From contig NZ_JACHJI010000005.1 of NCBI RefSeq assembly GCF_014203535.1, positions 62,001 through 126,000 on the forward strand: DNA of 64,000 nucleotides, in the 5' to 3' direction. This DNA is from Streptomyces griseomycini (GTDB taxonomy: Bacteria; Actinomycetota; Actinomycetes; Streptomycetales; Streptomycetaceae). Within the stretch, counting starts at the first letter, position 1, and the number at the start of each line of letters is the position of its first letter. Position numbers and translations under genes: made by a program. Below, one piece after another: positions 9,452 to 17,651 of the stretch. The notes under the pieces were generated by a model. The model made no database searches and was not told where the DNA came from. It saw only the letters and a list, made by a program, of their open reading frames with translations.

Positions 9452-10142
9452 ACCGCTCCGCGGCGCCGGTCTCGCAGATCCGGCGGGCCACGTCACGCAG
9501 CTTGGTGTTGGTGCGCTGGGACCGGGTGCGCAGGATCTCGAAGGCCTGGTCCTCCGTGATGTGGTGACGGCCCATCAGGATGCCCATCGCCTCGCCGATC
9601 GTGTGCCGGGTGGAGATGGCCTCCTGCATCTGGGCGTCGGTCAGGGCGCTGGAGAAGGCGATTGCCGCGTGGGAGGCCAGCAGCCAGCCCGCCGTCTCGC
9701 TGTCCTCGGTGAACGCCCCCGGCCTGTGGGAGTACATGTTGAGGGCCCCCAGCTCCTCCTCCCGCGTGTACAGCAGGAACCCCATCATGCTGCCGAGCCC
9801 CAGCTCCCGGGCGCGGGGCACGTAGTGCGTCCAGCGCTCGGCGGGCCGGGTGAGGTCGGGGATGCGGAAGACCCGTTCGTCCCGGTCCGGCCGGGCCGCG
9901 TCGAAGCAGGGTCCTTCCTGCAGGCGCTCCTGGAGGCGGTCGCTGTCGGCCACGAGCTGCTCGGTGGGCGCCAGCGAACTCACCCGGTTCCCCTTGAGGA
10001 CGAGGATCCCGGAGGCGTCGCAGCCCTCGACGAGTTCCACGGCCGACTTCGTGATCTGCTCCAGGGTCGCGTCGAGGGTGTGCTCGGCCAGGAGATCGCG
10101 GGCCAAGGAAGCCATCTGCTGAGCGAAGCCCCGCCAGTCCAC
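9450..10142 (-). CDS. GAF and ANTAR domain RNA-binding antiterminator
   Basis: Cytoplasmic regulator of 230 residues that would bind a ligand or signal through GAF and act on nascent RNA through ANTAR. GTG 10142 is chosen because GGGAGG sits 6 bases upstream; the product then starts VDWRGFAQQMASLARDLL. The GAF domain covers about 20-160 (ELVEGCDASGILVLKGNRVSS … EEELGALNMYS). The ANTAR helices cover about 170-225 (TIGEAMGILMGRHHITEDQAFEILRTRS), including the A-G-I-L-M core. It stands alone and diverges from the csbD-like gene. RNA targets cannot be read from this window. Confidence 0.9.
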   Translation of the reverse strand: MDWRGFAQQMASLARDLLAEHTLDATLEQITKSAVELVEGCDASGILVLKGNRVSSLAPTEQLVADSDRLQERLQEGPCFDAARPDRDERVFRIPDLTRPAERWTHYVPRARELGLGSMMGFLLYTREEELGALNMYSHRPGAFTEDSETAGWLLASHAAIAFSSALTDAQMQEAISTRHTIGEAMGILMGRHHITEDQAFEILRTRSQRTNTKLRDVARRICETGAAER

Positions 10143-10297
10143 CGTCCGCCTCCCTGCCCGATCCGGTCCGCACCACTGTCCATCCTGGCACGTCCGTCCC
10201 GGCCGCATCCCCCGGCGCCGGAGGTTTGAGGACCGCGTCGTCGGCCACCCGACCGACGACACGGAACGCACGCCGACATCACCGGGAGTGAGTGAGT

Positions 10298-10471
10298 GTG
10301 GCTGAGGACCAGAAGGCCAAGGCGAAGGCGGAACAGATCAAGGGCAAGGCCAAGGAGGCGGCCGGCCGCGCGGTCGGGAACGAGCGGCTCGAAGCCGAGG
10401 GCCGGGCCGAGCAGTCCAAGGGTGACGCACGGCAGGCGAAGGAGAAGACGAAGGACGTCTTCCGGCACTGA
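10298..10471 (+). CDS. CsbD family stress protein
   Basis: A 57-residue, highly charged, helical protein of the CsbD type, starting GTG 10298 with GGGAG 9 bases upstream. It shows the family's KAEQIKGKAKEAAGRAVGNE core followed by a Lys/Glu/Ala-rich tail ending DVFRH. CsbD proteins are general stress proteins whose genes often depend on a stress sigma factor. Biochemical activity is not known. The upstream region also serves the divergent ANTAR gene; no clear σB-type promoter was seen. A perfect terminator follows 31 bp after the stop. Confidence 0.88.
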   Translation: MAEDQKAKAKAEQIKGKAKEAAGRAVGNERLEAEGRAEQSKGDARQAKEKTKDVFRH

Positions 10472-10502
10472 CGACCCGTACGCGCCCACTGACGTCCCCT
10501 CC

Positions 10503-10536
10503 GGGCGGGGTCCCTGCTGCAGCAGGGACCCCGCCC
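10503..10536 (+). terminator. strong hairpin terminator after csbD-like gene
   Basis: A perfect 34-bp palindrome (GGGCGGGGTCCCTGCTG then its complement) lies 31 bp after the csbD-like stop. Confidence 0.92.
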
Positions 10537-10653
10537 CTGTGTGCGGCACGCCGGTGAACGGGCCGATCCCGGGCAGACGGCGTACGTGATCTCCGGGGCC
10601 GCACGGCCCCGGCACGCACTCCGTCACGGCCGCCACAGAGAGGACCCACCACG

Positions 10654-11445
10654 GTGACCATGTCCGAGCGCCGTACGCGTCCGCCGGACCGCGGGCGCCG
10701 CTTCGACCTGCGCGCGACAGCCATGTTCTTCGCCCTGCTCGCCACGGCCCTGATCGCCGGGGGCTTCGCGGTGCGCGCGCTGGCCGGAGCCGCGCAGCGG
10801 CGCCCGGCGTGGGGCGCCGTCCTGCTGTGCGTGGCCGTCGCGGTCGTCCTGGCCCGCGGACGCGGACGACGGAAGCGGTCCGCGGCGAGGATCGCCCGCC
10901 GGACCGGCGAGGCCCTGGAACAGGCCACGGTGACGGCGCTCGACGCCCTGGACGCACCCGAACCGGCTCCGCCCGCGACCGCGGCCCCCGCCGAGCGGTA
11001 CGAGGAGGAGACCCTCCGCACGGCCGGGGCGCCCGGCGCCCCCGACTACGACACCCTGGACCCCGGGGAGTTCGAGGAGGCGATAGCGGCCCTGTGCGCG
11101 CGGGACGGCTGCTCGGACGTGCGGGTCGTCGGCGGAGCCGGCGACCTGGGCGCCGACGTGGTGGCGCTGTCCCCCGAGGGCCGCCGCCTCGTCATCCAGT
11201 GCAAGCGCTACGGCGACGACAACAAGGTCGGCTCGCAGGACCTGCAGCGCTTCGGCGGCACCTGTTTCACCGTCCACGAGGCGGACGTCGCCCTCGTCGT
11301 CACCACCAGCGGTTTCACCGCACCGGCCGAGGAGTACGCCGCGCAGTGCGGAATCGTGTGCGTGGACCGCGGCGGCCTGCTCGCCTGGAGCGACGGTTCG
11401 GCACCCCGGCCCTGGGCGGCGGGCGCCGGCGGGGCGGACGCGTAG
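10654..11445 (+). CDS. membrane protein with Mrr-like restriction endonuclease domain
   Basis: A 263-residue protein with two predicted membrane helices at about 22-45 and 53-69, a basic stretch (RGRGRRKRS), a linker, and an Mrr/type IV restriction-like nuclease fold at about 125-235. The catalytic signature is D in GDLGADVVA followed by QCK in LVIQCKRYG, i.e. D-x(n)-QxK as in Mrr nucleases. Membrane-anchored Mrr-like proteins are widespread in Streptomyces and have no settled role; defence against modified or foreign DNA entering the cell is a reasonable inference. Start: GTG 10654 with GAGAGGA about 11 bases upstream; ATG 10660 is an alternative. Flanking genes are not restriction-modification genes. 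Confidence 0.82.
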   Translation: MTMSERRTRPPDRGRRFDLRATAMFFALLATALIAGGFAVRALAGAAQRRPAWGAVLLCVAVAVVLARGRGRRKRSAARIARRTGEALEQATVTALDALDAPEPAPPATAAPAERYEEETLRTAGAPGAPDYDTLDPGEFEEAIAALCARDGCSDVRVVGGAGDLGADVVALSPEGRRLVIQCKRYGDDNKVGSQDLQRFGGTCFTVHEADVALVVTTSGFTAPAEEYAAQCGIVCVDRGGLLAWSDGSAPRPWAAGAGGADA

Positions 11446-11472
11446 GCGGGGCGGACGCGGCGGCGGGACCGG

Positions 11473-11495
11473 TTGTCAGTGGGGGCTGCCACCCT
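11473..11495 (+). promoter_or_regulatory. candidate RecA-NDp/PafBC-type promoter, possibly leaderless
   Basis: TTGTCAGTGGG, a 6-base gap and CACCCT match the spacing of the actinobacterial LexA-independent damage promoter (TTGTCAGTGGC-N6-TAGggT). The -10 element is weak (only A2 and T6 fit). The ATG lies 6 bases after it and no ribosome site is present, which fits a leaderless message. Confidence 0.5.
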
Positions 11496-11501
11496 GCCGG
11501 T

Positions 11502-11768
11502 ATGGACGAACTGGAGTTCCTGCGCGGCCGGGTCTACGGGGCGGACCACGACGACCCCGGGCCGCGCGACGGACGGTCGTACGTGGAACTGTCGGGCGGA
11601 CCGCTGGACGGCCTCCTGCTGGACGTCACCGACCGCAGCGAAGGGGAACTGAGGGACGGCGTCGGCCTGCCCACCGAGATAGGCCGCTACGGCGCGGGCG
11701 GACGCGCGGTCTACGCACCCCGCGACACGGGCGGCCGGGTGTTCGACTGGCGGGGCGACGTCCCCTGA
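11502..11768 (+). CDS. small conserved hypothetical protein, 88 aa
   Basis: A short acidic, Gly-rich soluble protein starting MDELEFLRGRVYG and ending VFDWRGDVP. No membrane helix, signal peptide or known motif is visible; the SGGPLDGLLLDV segment suggests a compact β-rich fold. The codon use is coherent and it stays in one frame between two good genes. There is no Shine-Dalgarno sequence, but a TTGTCAGT-type promoter ends 6 bases before the ATG, so translation from a leaderless transcript is likely. Function unknown. Confidence 0.68.
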   Translation: MDELEFLRGRVYGADHDDPGPRDGRSYVELSGGPLDGLLLDVTDRSEGELRDGVGLPTEIGRYGAGGRAVYAPRDTGGRVFDWRGDVP

Positions 11769-11904
11769 GCGCGGGGCCGCACCCGGCGCGGCCGGTGACG
11801 TGGACGAGCCGCCCGCCCGGGTAACCGGGCAGGGTACGGGGCAGAGGCAGCCGTAGGGCGCCGCGTCGACCGGTCGACGCGGGCGTGAGGAGGACGAAGC
11901 GGCC

Positions 11905-12777
11905 ATGGGACTCCTGGCGGAAGGCGAATCGGCGCTGCGCGGCCGGATCGGCCGTGCGATCTTCTCCCGGGTGGCCGGGCCGGACGGACCGGACAACCGC
12001 GCGCGCATCCACGGCACGCCCGGTCCGCGCTGGTTCGGACCCGAGCGGCCGGTCAGGAGGGTGCACGGGGACGCCTCGATGTTCATCGGCGGACTGTCGG
12101 CCCTGCTGCTCCAGTCGCTCCACCCGCTGGCCATGGCCGCCGTCGCCGGGCACTCCGGCTTCCGCGGCGACCCCTGGGGGCGCCTGCAGCGGACCAGCAC
12201 CTTCCTGGCCGTCACCACCTACGGGACCGCGGACAGCGCGCAGCGGGCCGTCGACCGGGTGCGGGCCGTCCACGAGACGGTGCGCGGCACCACCGCCGAC
12301 GGCGAGGAGTACCGGGCCGCCGACCCCCACCTGCTGTGCTGGGTGCACACCGCGGAGGTCGACTGCTTCCTGCGCGCGCACCAGCGCTACGGTGCCCGCC
12401 CCCTGGACGACGAGGGATGCGACGGCTACGTCGCCGACATGGCGCGCGTCGCCACCGCGCTCGGCGTGCCCGACCCGCCGGTGAACCGCGCCGAACTCGC
12501 CGAGCGGCTGACCTCCTACCGCGCCGAGCTGCGCGCGACCCCCGAGGCCCGCAGCACGGCCCGTTTCCTGCTGCTCGACCCGCCCGTCCCGCTCCTGGCC
12601 CGGCTGCCGTACGGGGTCCTCGCCGCCAACGCCGTGTCCCTGCTGCCGACCTGGGCCTCCCGGGCGCTGCGGCTGCCCCGCGTGCCCCCGGTCGAGGGCG
12701 TGTGCGTCCGTCCGCTGGGCGCCGCCGTCACCGCGGGGATCCGCTGGGCCCTGGCCCCGGCCCGCGACCCGGCGTGA
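11905..12777 (+). CDS. DUF2236 / MpaB-like oxygenase family protein
   Basis: A 290-residue protein of the DUF2236 family, which contains the fungal mycophenolic acid gene product MpaB and the rubber oxygenase Lcp; characterised members bind heme and cleave isoprenoid chains. Family features visible are a VHGDASMFIGGLSALLLQSLHPLAMAAVAGHS segment (read as two halves around LLLQSLHP) and the DPHLLCWVHTAEVDCFL stretch with likely heme-ligand histidines. A second hydrophobic segment lies near 235-250. The N-terminal basic and Gly-rich part has no signal peptide. Start: ATG 11905 with GGAGGA 10 bases upstream. It leads a group with SRPBCC, a CrtI-like flavoenzyme and an SDR, so an isoprenoid or lipid substrate is plausible but unproven. 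Confidence 0.83.
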   Translation: MGLLAEGESALRGRIGRAIFSRVAGPDGPDNRARIHGTPGPRWFGPERPVRRVHGDASMFIGGLSALLLQSLHPLAMAAVAGHSGFRGDPWGRLQRTSTFLAVTTYGTADSAQRAVDRVRAVHETVRGTTADGEEYRAADPHLLCWVHTAEVDCFLRAHQRYGARPLDDEGCDGYVADMARVATALGVPDPPVNRAELAERLTSYRAELRATPEARSTARFLLLDPPVPLLARLPYGVLAANAVSLLPTWASRALRLPRVPPVEGVCVRPLGAAVTAGIRWALAPARDPA

Positions 12778-12893
12778 CACCGGCGCCGTGCCGTCGGCCC
12801 GACCCGCGCACCGTCCCGGGGCCGCCGGTTGACGTGTGCCGGAGGGGGCACTCAGTGGTCACTGGTACCGCTTCGGACACACAGGAGGCCGAC

Positions 12894-13400
12894 GTGGCGG
12901 TTCGTCATCGTCTGATCCGAACGAGCCCGCAGACCGTCTGGGACGTCCTCTCGGACGGCAGCCGCTACGCCGAGTGGGTGGTGGGCACCTCGTCGTCGGA
13001 GCCGGTGCGGGGACAGTGGCCACGACTCGACGCGGCGATCCGCTACGAGGTGCGCGTCGGGCCCCTGAGCCTGACCAACGAGACCGTCGTCCGGCGGTGC
13101 GAGCCGGGCGCGAACCTGGAGCTCGAGGCCAAGGCGGGGCCGCTCGGCACGGCGAGGATCGCCATCGAGACGCGGCCCTGGGGCGACGGCTGCCTGGTGT
13201 TCGTGGACGAGCACCCCCTGCGGGGGATGGGCGGAACGGTGCACAACGTGGCCGTGGAGGCCCTGATCCAGATCCGTCACCGCACCATGCTCGCCCGGCT
13301 GGCGAAGATCTGCGAGGCCGAGGCCGCCGAGGAGGAGCGGCGTCGCCCCCTGGGCCAGGTCGTGACGCCGGAGCCCGACGCGGGAGGGTCCCGTGCCTGA
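12894..13400 (+). CDS. SRPBCC (START-like) family protein
   Basis: A 168-residue protein of the polyketide-cyclase/START fold, which binds hydrophobic ligands. GTG 12894 has AGGAGG 6 bases upstream. The family start is clear (VRHRLIRTSPQTVWDVLSDGSRYAEWVVG), followed by alternating strands and a long C-terminal helix (AVEALIQIRHRTMLARLAKI). A charged tail follows. It overlaps the flavoenzyme at 13393 by 8 bp, so the two are translationally coupled and probably act together, for example by presenting or taking over a hydrophobic substrate. No catalytic residue is evident. Confidence 0.86.
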   Translation: MAVRHRLIRTSPQTVWDVLSDGSRYAEWVVGTSSSEPVRGQWPRLDAAIRYEVRVGPLSLTNETVVRRCEPGANLELEAKAGPLGTARIAIETRPWGDGCLVFVDEHPLRGMGGTVHNVAVEALIQIRHRTMLARLAKICEAEAAEEERRRPLGQVVTPEPDAGGSRA

Positions 13401-15042
13401 CGCCGTGGTGATCGGGGCCGGCCCCAACGGGCTGGTCGCGGCGAACCTGCTGGCCGACGCCGGCTGGAGCGTGGAGGTGCTGGAGGAGCAGCCCGACCCC
13501 GGCGGCGCGGTGCGCCACGACCGGGGCGTCGACCCAGGTTTCGTCAGCGACCTGTGCAGCTCCTTCTACCCGCTCGCCGCCGCCTCCCCGGTCCTCGCCG
13601 GGCTGCACCTGGAGGAGCACGGGCTGCGCTGGAGCCACGCACCGCACGTCCTCGCCCACCCGCTGACCGACGGCAGGTGCGCGGTGCTCGACCGCCGCGT
13701 CGACGTCACCGCCGCCTCCCTGGAGGCCTTCGCACCGGGCGACGGAGCTGCCTGGCGCCGGCTGGACGACGTGTGGCAGCGGCTGCGCCCGGACCTCCTG
13801 GACGCCCTGTTCACCCCGTTCCCGCCGGTCCTTCCCGCGGCCCGGCTGGCCGTCCGGCTGCGCGGCACGGGCGGGCTGCGCATGGCGCGCACCCTGGTGC
13901 TGCCGGTACGCCGCCTGGCGGAGGAGGAGTTCCGGGGGGAGGGCGGCGGGCTGCTGCTGGCCGGCAACGCGCTCCACGCCGATCTGGCCCCGGAGGCCGC
14001 CGGCAGCGGCGGCTTCGGCTGGCTGATGTCGATGCTCGGCCAGACCTACGGCTTCCCCGTCCCGGCCGGCGGCTCCGGCGCCCTCACCGAGGCCCTGACC
14101 CGCCGCCTCCGGGCGCGCGGCGGCGTGCTGCGCTGCGGACAGCGGGTCGACCGGATCGTGGTGCGCGGCGGCCGGGCGGTGGGGGTGCGCACGGCGGGCG
14201 GCGAGACGGTCGCGGCCGGCCGCGCGGTCCTCGCGGACGTGGCCGTGCCCGTGCTGTACGGCGGACTCGTGGAGCCCGAGCACCTTCCCGCCCAGACACT
14301 GTCCGATCTGGAGCGCTTCCAGTGGGACTTCGCCACCTTCAAGGTCGACTGGGCGCTCGACGGCCCGGTGCCCTGGAGCTGCGAACAGGCCGCGGGTGCC
14401 GGAACCGTCCACCTCGCGGACGGCATCGACGAGCTCACCCGCTTCGCCGCCCAGATCGCCACGGGCCGGATCCCGGACCGCCCCTTCTGCCTGTTCGGCC
14501 AGATGACGACCGCGGACCCCTCGCGCTCCCCCCGGGGCACCGAGTCCGCGTGGGCCTACACCCACGTACCGCACGACGTCGTCGGCGACGCGGGCGACGG
14601 AGGGCTCACCGGGGCCTGGGACGCCGGGGAGCAGGAGGTCATGGCCGACCGCGTCGAGCGCCACGTCGAACGCTTCGCGCCCGGCTTCCGGGACCGGATC
14701 CGGGCCCGGCGCGTCCTCGCTCCGCCGACGCTCCAGTCCCTCGACCGGAACCTGCACGGCGGCGCCATCAACGGCGGCACCGCGGCCATGCACCAGCAGC
14801 TGTTCTTCCGCCCGGTCCCCGGCACCGGACGCCCCGAGACACCCGTGAAGGGCCTGTACCTGACGTCCGCCGGAGCCCATCCGGGCGGCGGCGTCCACGG
14901 CGCACCGGGCGCCAACGCAGCACGCGCCGCGCTGCGCCGGCACAGGGCCCCGGGCCTGGCCCGGGCACAGCGGCTGCTGGCGCGCCGCGACCGCAGCGGC
15001 CGCAGGCGACCGGCCGCGGGCGAACGGGCCGGCGGCGGATGA
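13393..15042 (+). CDS. phytoene desaturase-like FAD-dependent oxidoreductase
   Basis: A 549-residue flavoprotein. The N-terminal FAD-binding motif is VIGAGPNGLVAANLL with the acidic end of the second strand (VEVLEEQPDPGGAV), and the C-terminal FAD motif is GLYLTSAGAHPGGGVHGAPGANAA. The overall pattern is that of the CrtI/PYROXD2-like group rather than a true phytoene desaturase; the window has a real crtI at 18658-20187. Start GTG 13393 follows GGAGGGTCCC and overlaps the SRPBCC gene. Substrate is unknown; carotenoid-like, retinoid or lipid oxidation are options. The C-terminal 35 residues are a basic extension. Confidence 0.87.
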   Translation: MPDAVVIGAGPNGLVAANLLADAGWSVEVLEEQPDPGGAVRHDRGVDPGFVSDLCSSFYPLAAASPVLAGLHLEEHGLRWSHAPHVLAHPLTDGRCAVLDRRVDVTAASLEAFAPGDGAAWRRLDDVWQRLRPDLLDALFTPFPPVLPAARLAVRLRGTGGLRMARTLVLPVRRLAEEEFRGEGGGLLLAGNALHADLAPEAAGSGGFGWLMSMLGQTYGFPVPAGGSGALTEALTRRLRARGGVLRCGQRVDRIVVRGGRAVGVRTAGGETVAAGRAVLADVAVPVLYGGLVEPEHLPAQTLSDLERFQWDFATFKVDWALDGPVPWSCEQAAGAGTVHLADGIDELTRFAAQIATGRIPDRPFCLFGQMTTADPSRSPRGTESAWAYTHVPHDVVGDAGDGGLTGAWDAGEQEVMADRVERHVERFAPGFRDRIRARRVLAPPTLQSLDRNLHGGAINGGTAAMHQQLFFRPVPGTGRPETPVKGLYLTSAGAHPGGGVHGAPGANAARAALRRHRAPGLARAQRLLARRDRSGRRRPAAGERAGGG

Positions 15043-15177
15043 CCGCCGCGCCGGAACGGCACCGGCGCGGCAGGCTGGTGCGGACGGCCCCGGCGACCCG
15101 GCGGCACACCGGACCGGCCGCGGCCCGTCCGCGACGGCGGGCCCAGGACACCATCGACCACAGGCGGAGGCGAGACG

Positions 15178-15672
15178 ATGACCGGACACGACGACGGCCC
15201 CGACCGCGCCCACCGGCGCCCCGAAGGCGTCAGCGACGAGACGGTGGAGGCACTCGGGTCGCTGTCGAAGGCACTGGAGACCACCGAGCGCGCCCGGGGC
15301 CACCTCTACAGCTTCCACCAGCTCACCGGCACCGCGGACCTGGAACTGGACCGGGCGGTCGCACTGCTGCACAAGGCCGGGCACCCGGACTGGGCCGAGA
15401 CGGTGCGCACCCAGGTGCTGGGCCGCAACGTGATCCCCGGCCACTGGACGTTCCAGGTCGTCGAGGCCTACGACGCCACCTACTACCAGCCGTTCAAGGA
15501 GATCGAGCAGGCGGCCGTCGAGGAACTGGCCGAGGGACGGGACCACCTCTACGAGGCCGAGATGAAGGAGGCCCGCCGCACCGTCGGGCACCCCGACCAC
15601 GCCGCCCGCCCCGACACCACCCCGGAGACCGGGACCGGAGCCGAGGAACGCGACCGCTTCGGCCGGGAGTGA
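15178..15672 (+). CDS. conserved hypothetical protein, 164 aa
   Basis: A soluble helical protein of 164 residues starting ATG 15178 after GGCGGAGGCG. The middle part (LSKALETTERARGHLYSFHQLTGTADLELD, then HWTFQVVEAYDATYYQPF) is strongly patterned, with many aromatic and histidine residues; both ends are polar and probably disordered. I recognise it only as a conserved actinobacterial hypothetical. It lies between the flavoenzyme and the SDR, 20 bp before the latter, so it probably belongs to the same transcript. Confidence 0.75.
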   Translation: MTGHDDGPDRAHRRPEGVSDETVEALGSLSKALETTERARGHLYSFHQLTGTADLELDRAVALLHKAGHPDWAETVRTQVLGRNVIPGHWTFQVVEAYDATYYQPFKEIEQAAVEELAEGRDHLYEAEMKEARRTVGHPDHAARPDTTPETGTGAEERDRFGRE

Positions 15673-15692
15673 GCCTGCGAAGGGAACGGCCG

Positions 15693-16574
15693 ATGAAGGA
15701 CAGCCCACTGCGTGACCGCACCGTCGTGATCACCGGCGCCGCACGCGGCATCGGAGCGGCCCTGGCCCGCGACCTGGCCCGGCGCGGCGCCCGGCTGGCG
15801 CTGCTCGGCCACGAGGAGGCGCTCCTGGAAACGGTGGCGGACGGCCTGCCCGCGCCGGCCCTGGTCCGCGCGGTCGACGTCACCGACGAGGCCGCGCTGG
15901 CGGACGCCGCCGACCTGGTCAGAACGCGCCTGGGCGCCCCCTCCGCCGTCGTGGCCAACGCGGCCGTCGCCGAGGGCGGCCCGTTCGTCACCTCCGACCC
16001 CGCCCGCTGGCGGCGCGTGATCGACGTCAACCTGACCGGCAGCGCGGCGACGGCCCGCGCCTTCCTGCCGGACCTGCTGGCGACGAAGGGCTACCACCTC
16101 CAGGTCGCCTCCCTGGCCTCGATCGGCGCCGCGCCGATGATGAGCGCCTACTGCGCCTCCAAGGCGGGAGTGGAGGCGTTCGTCCACTCCCTGCGCGCCG
16201 AAGTGGCGCACCACGGTGTGGCCGTGGGCATCGGCTACCTGACCTGGACCGACACCGACATGATCCGTGACGCCGACCGCTACACCGCCCTGCGGGAGCT
16301 GCGCGGCCACATGCCGCCGCCGCTCCGGCGCGTGTACCCGGTGGACCGGGCCGCCGCCCGGCTCGCGTCGGCCGTGGAGCACCGCAGTACGGCCGTGTAC
16401 CTGCCCCGCTGGCTGCGCCTCGTGCAGGTGACGCGGGCCGCGGTGCCCCCCGTGGTGCTGCGGGTGGCCCGCCGCGAACTGGCCCGTCTGGAGGCCGGGG
16501 ACCCCCTGCGGCACAGCGGACTCCTGGGCGCCGGAGGGGAGGCCGACCGGGCGGCCGTCCGGTCGGACCGGTGA
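15693..16574 (+). CDS. short-chain dehydrogenase/reductase
   Basis: A 293-residue SDR. The cofactor motif is VVITGAARGIGAALA (TGxxxGxG) near residue 14, a VANAAVAEGG segment takes the NNAG position, the catalytic serine is in LQVASLASIGA, and the YxxxK pair is in MSAYCASKAGVEAF. A C-terminal extension of about 50 residues with a basic amphipathic stretch (VYLPRWLRLVQVTRAAVPPVVLRVARREL) suggests membrane contact, as in SDRs acting on lipids or sterols. Start ATG 15693 follows AAGGGA. It is the last gene of the 11.9-16.6 kb cluster and converges on the carotenoid genes. Confidence 0.9.
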   Translation: MKDSPLRDRTVVITGAARGIGAALARDLARRGARLALLGHEEALLETVADGLPAPALVRAVDVTDEAALADAADLVRTRLGAPSAVVANAAVAEGGPFVTSDPARWRRVIDVNLTGSAATARAFLPDLLATKGYHLQVASLASIGAAPMMSAYCASKAGVEAFVHSLRAEVAHHGVAVGIGYLTWTDTDMIRDADRYTALRELRGHMPPPLRRVYPVDRAAARLASAVEHRSTAVYLPRWLRLVQVTRAAVPPVVLRVARRELARLEAGDPLRHSGLLGAGGEADRAAVRSDR

Positions 16575-16580
16575 GGGGGA

Positions 16581-16616
16581 CGGCCGCCCGGACGGGCCGG
16601 CGGGGACGGGCGGCCG
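16581..16616. terminator. candidate bidirectional terminator, SDR / crt cluster
   Basis: A perfect 10-bp inverted repeat (CGGCCGCCCG / CGGGCGGCCG) with a 16-base loop lies in the 51-bp gap between convergent genes. Confidence 0.55.
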
Positions 16617-16625
16617 CACGGGAGG

Positions 16626-17651
16626 TCAGCCCGGGAAACGCCCCGTGGCGCGCAGCGCCCAGCGCCGTTCGGCGTAGGCCAGGTCGTCGCGCCACAGCCG
16701 GCCGGCCGCGGCCCGCACGAGCGGACGCAGCAGCGGGGCCGCACCCCGCGCGACGGCGAACCCCGGACGGCCGGAGGCCGCCACCACCGCTTCGACGACC
16801 GCCGTACGCGGCCGCCCCCGGTCGTCCGGGCCCAGGGGGACGGCGTGCGTCTCGACCACGGACCCCGCCCCCTCGCCCTCGGTGATGCGCATGACGACCG
16901 TGCGCGGTCCGGGAGCGGTGAACACCGCCCGCACCGGCACCACCAGCCGTCCCGCGACCTTGAAGGACACGTCCACGGTGAAGCGGTCCTCGTCCTCGTC
17001 CTCGTCCTCGTCCGGGCCGTCCGGTGCGCCGACCACGGTGAGGTCGACGAACGCGTAGGGGTGGAACCAGGCCCCGTGCCAGGGATCCAGACGGTTGGCC
17101 ACGACGTCCTCGGGCTCGCAGGTTCCCACCCCGGTGTACACGGCCGACAACGCCCGCGCCTCGGCGGGCCGCCGCGGCACCACCGGCGCGTCCAGCGGCG
17201 GCTCGCCGCCCACCGCGTCCAGCCGCACCCACACCAGTACGCCGTCGTCGTGCGCCGGGAACGGCTCCCAGCCCGCGAAGGGGCCGCCGTCCAGGGCGAG
17301 TCCGTGCCAGTGGCACACCAGGGTGCCGCACCGCACGGGACTGTCCCGCAGGGGTGCCCCCAGATGCGGGCAGATCCCGGGCCCGGCGACCGCGCGGCCG
17401 CCGGCGTCCCGCCAGACCACCACCTCCCGGCCCGCCACGGTGCGCGCCAGCGGACGGTCGCCGCGCACGTCGCGGGAGGCCCCCACGACGTACCAGTTGC
17501 CCGACGGACGCGCCCGGGCCCGCTTCAGCGCCCCGGCGATCACGGCGGGCCGTGCCTCGCGCCAGGTGGGACGCTGCCGCTCCCACGGCACCGCGCGCCT
17601 GCGCAGGGACAGGGGCAGGCGTCGGCGCCCGCTCGTGGATCCGGTGTTCAC
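16626..17651 (-). CDS. crtV: Rieske-type DUF5914 protein of the carotenoid cluster
   Basis: A 341-residue protein with a Rieske [2Fe-2S] domain at about 45-150: the ligand pairs are C-P-H in GICPHLGAP and C-H-W-H in [13 protein letters not shown]-terminal DUF5914 region follows, so it looks like an oxygenase or electron-transfer component. An unusual DEDEDEDED patch near residue 215 is coded by a CCTCGT hexamer run. The start GTG 17651 overlaps the crtB stop as GTGA, with GAGGAGG 4 bases upstream. It occupies the position called crtV in Streptomyces isorenieratene clusters; crtV has also been annotated as a methylesterase, which this sequence does not support. The exact step is unknown. Confidence 0.8.
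   Translation of the reverse strand: MNTGSTSGRRRLPLSLRRRAVPWERQRPTWREARPAVIAGALKRARARPSGNWYVVGASRDVRGDRPLARTVAGREVVVWRDAGGRAVAGPGICPHLGAPLRDSPVRCGTLVCHWHGLALDGGPFAGWEPFPAHDDGVLVWVRLDAVGGEPPLDAPVVPRRPAEARALSAVYTGVGTCEPEDVVANRLDPWHGAWFHPYAFVDLTVVGAPDGPDEDEDEDEDRFTVDVSFKVAGRLVVPVRAVFTAPGPRTVVMRITEGEGAGSVVETHAVPLGPDDRGRPRTAVVEAVVAASGRPGFAVARGAAPLLRPLVRAAAGRLWRDDLAYAERRWALRATGRFPG

Noticed and set aside
13393-15042. A second true phytoene desaturase
   Set aside because: The C-terminal signature differs from CrtI and it is coupled to SRPBCC; the authentic crtI is at 18658-20187.
12859-15708. A 949-codon minus-strand open frame
   Set aside because: It is antisense to SRPBCC, the flavoenzyme and the 164-aa gene, all of which have ribosome sites and known motifs; this frame has none.
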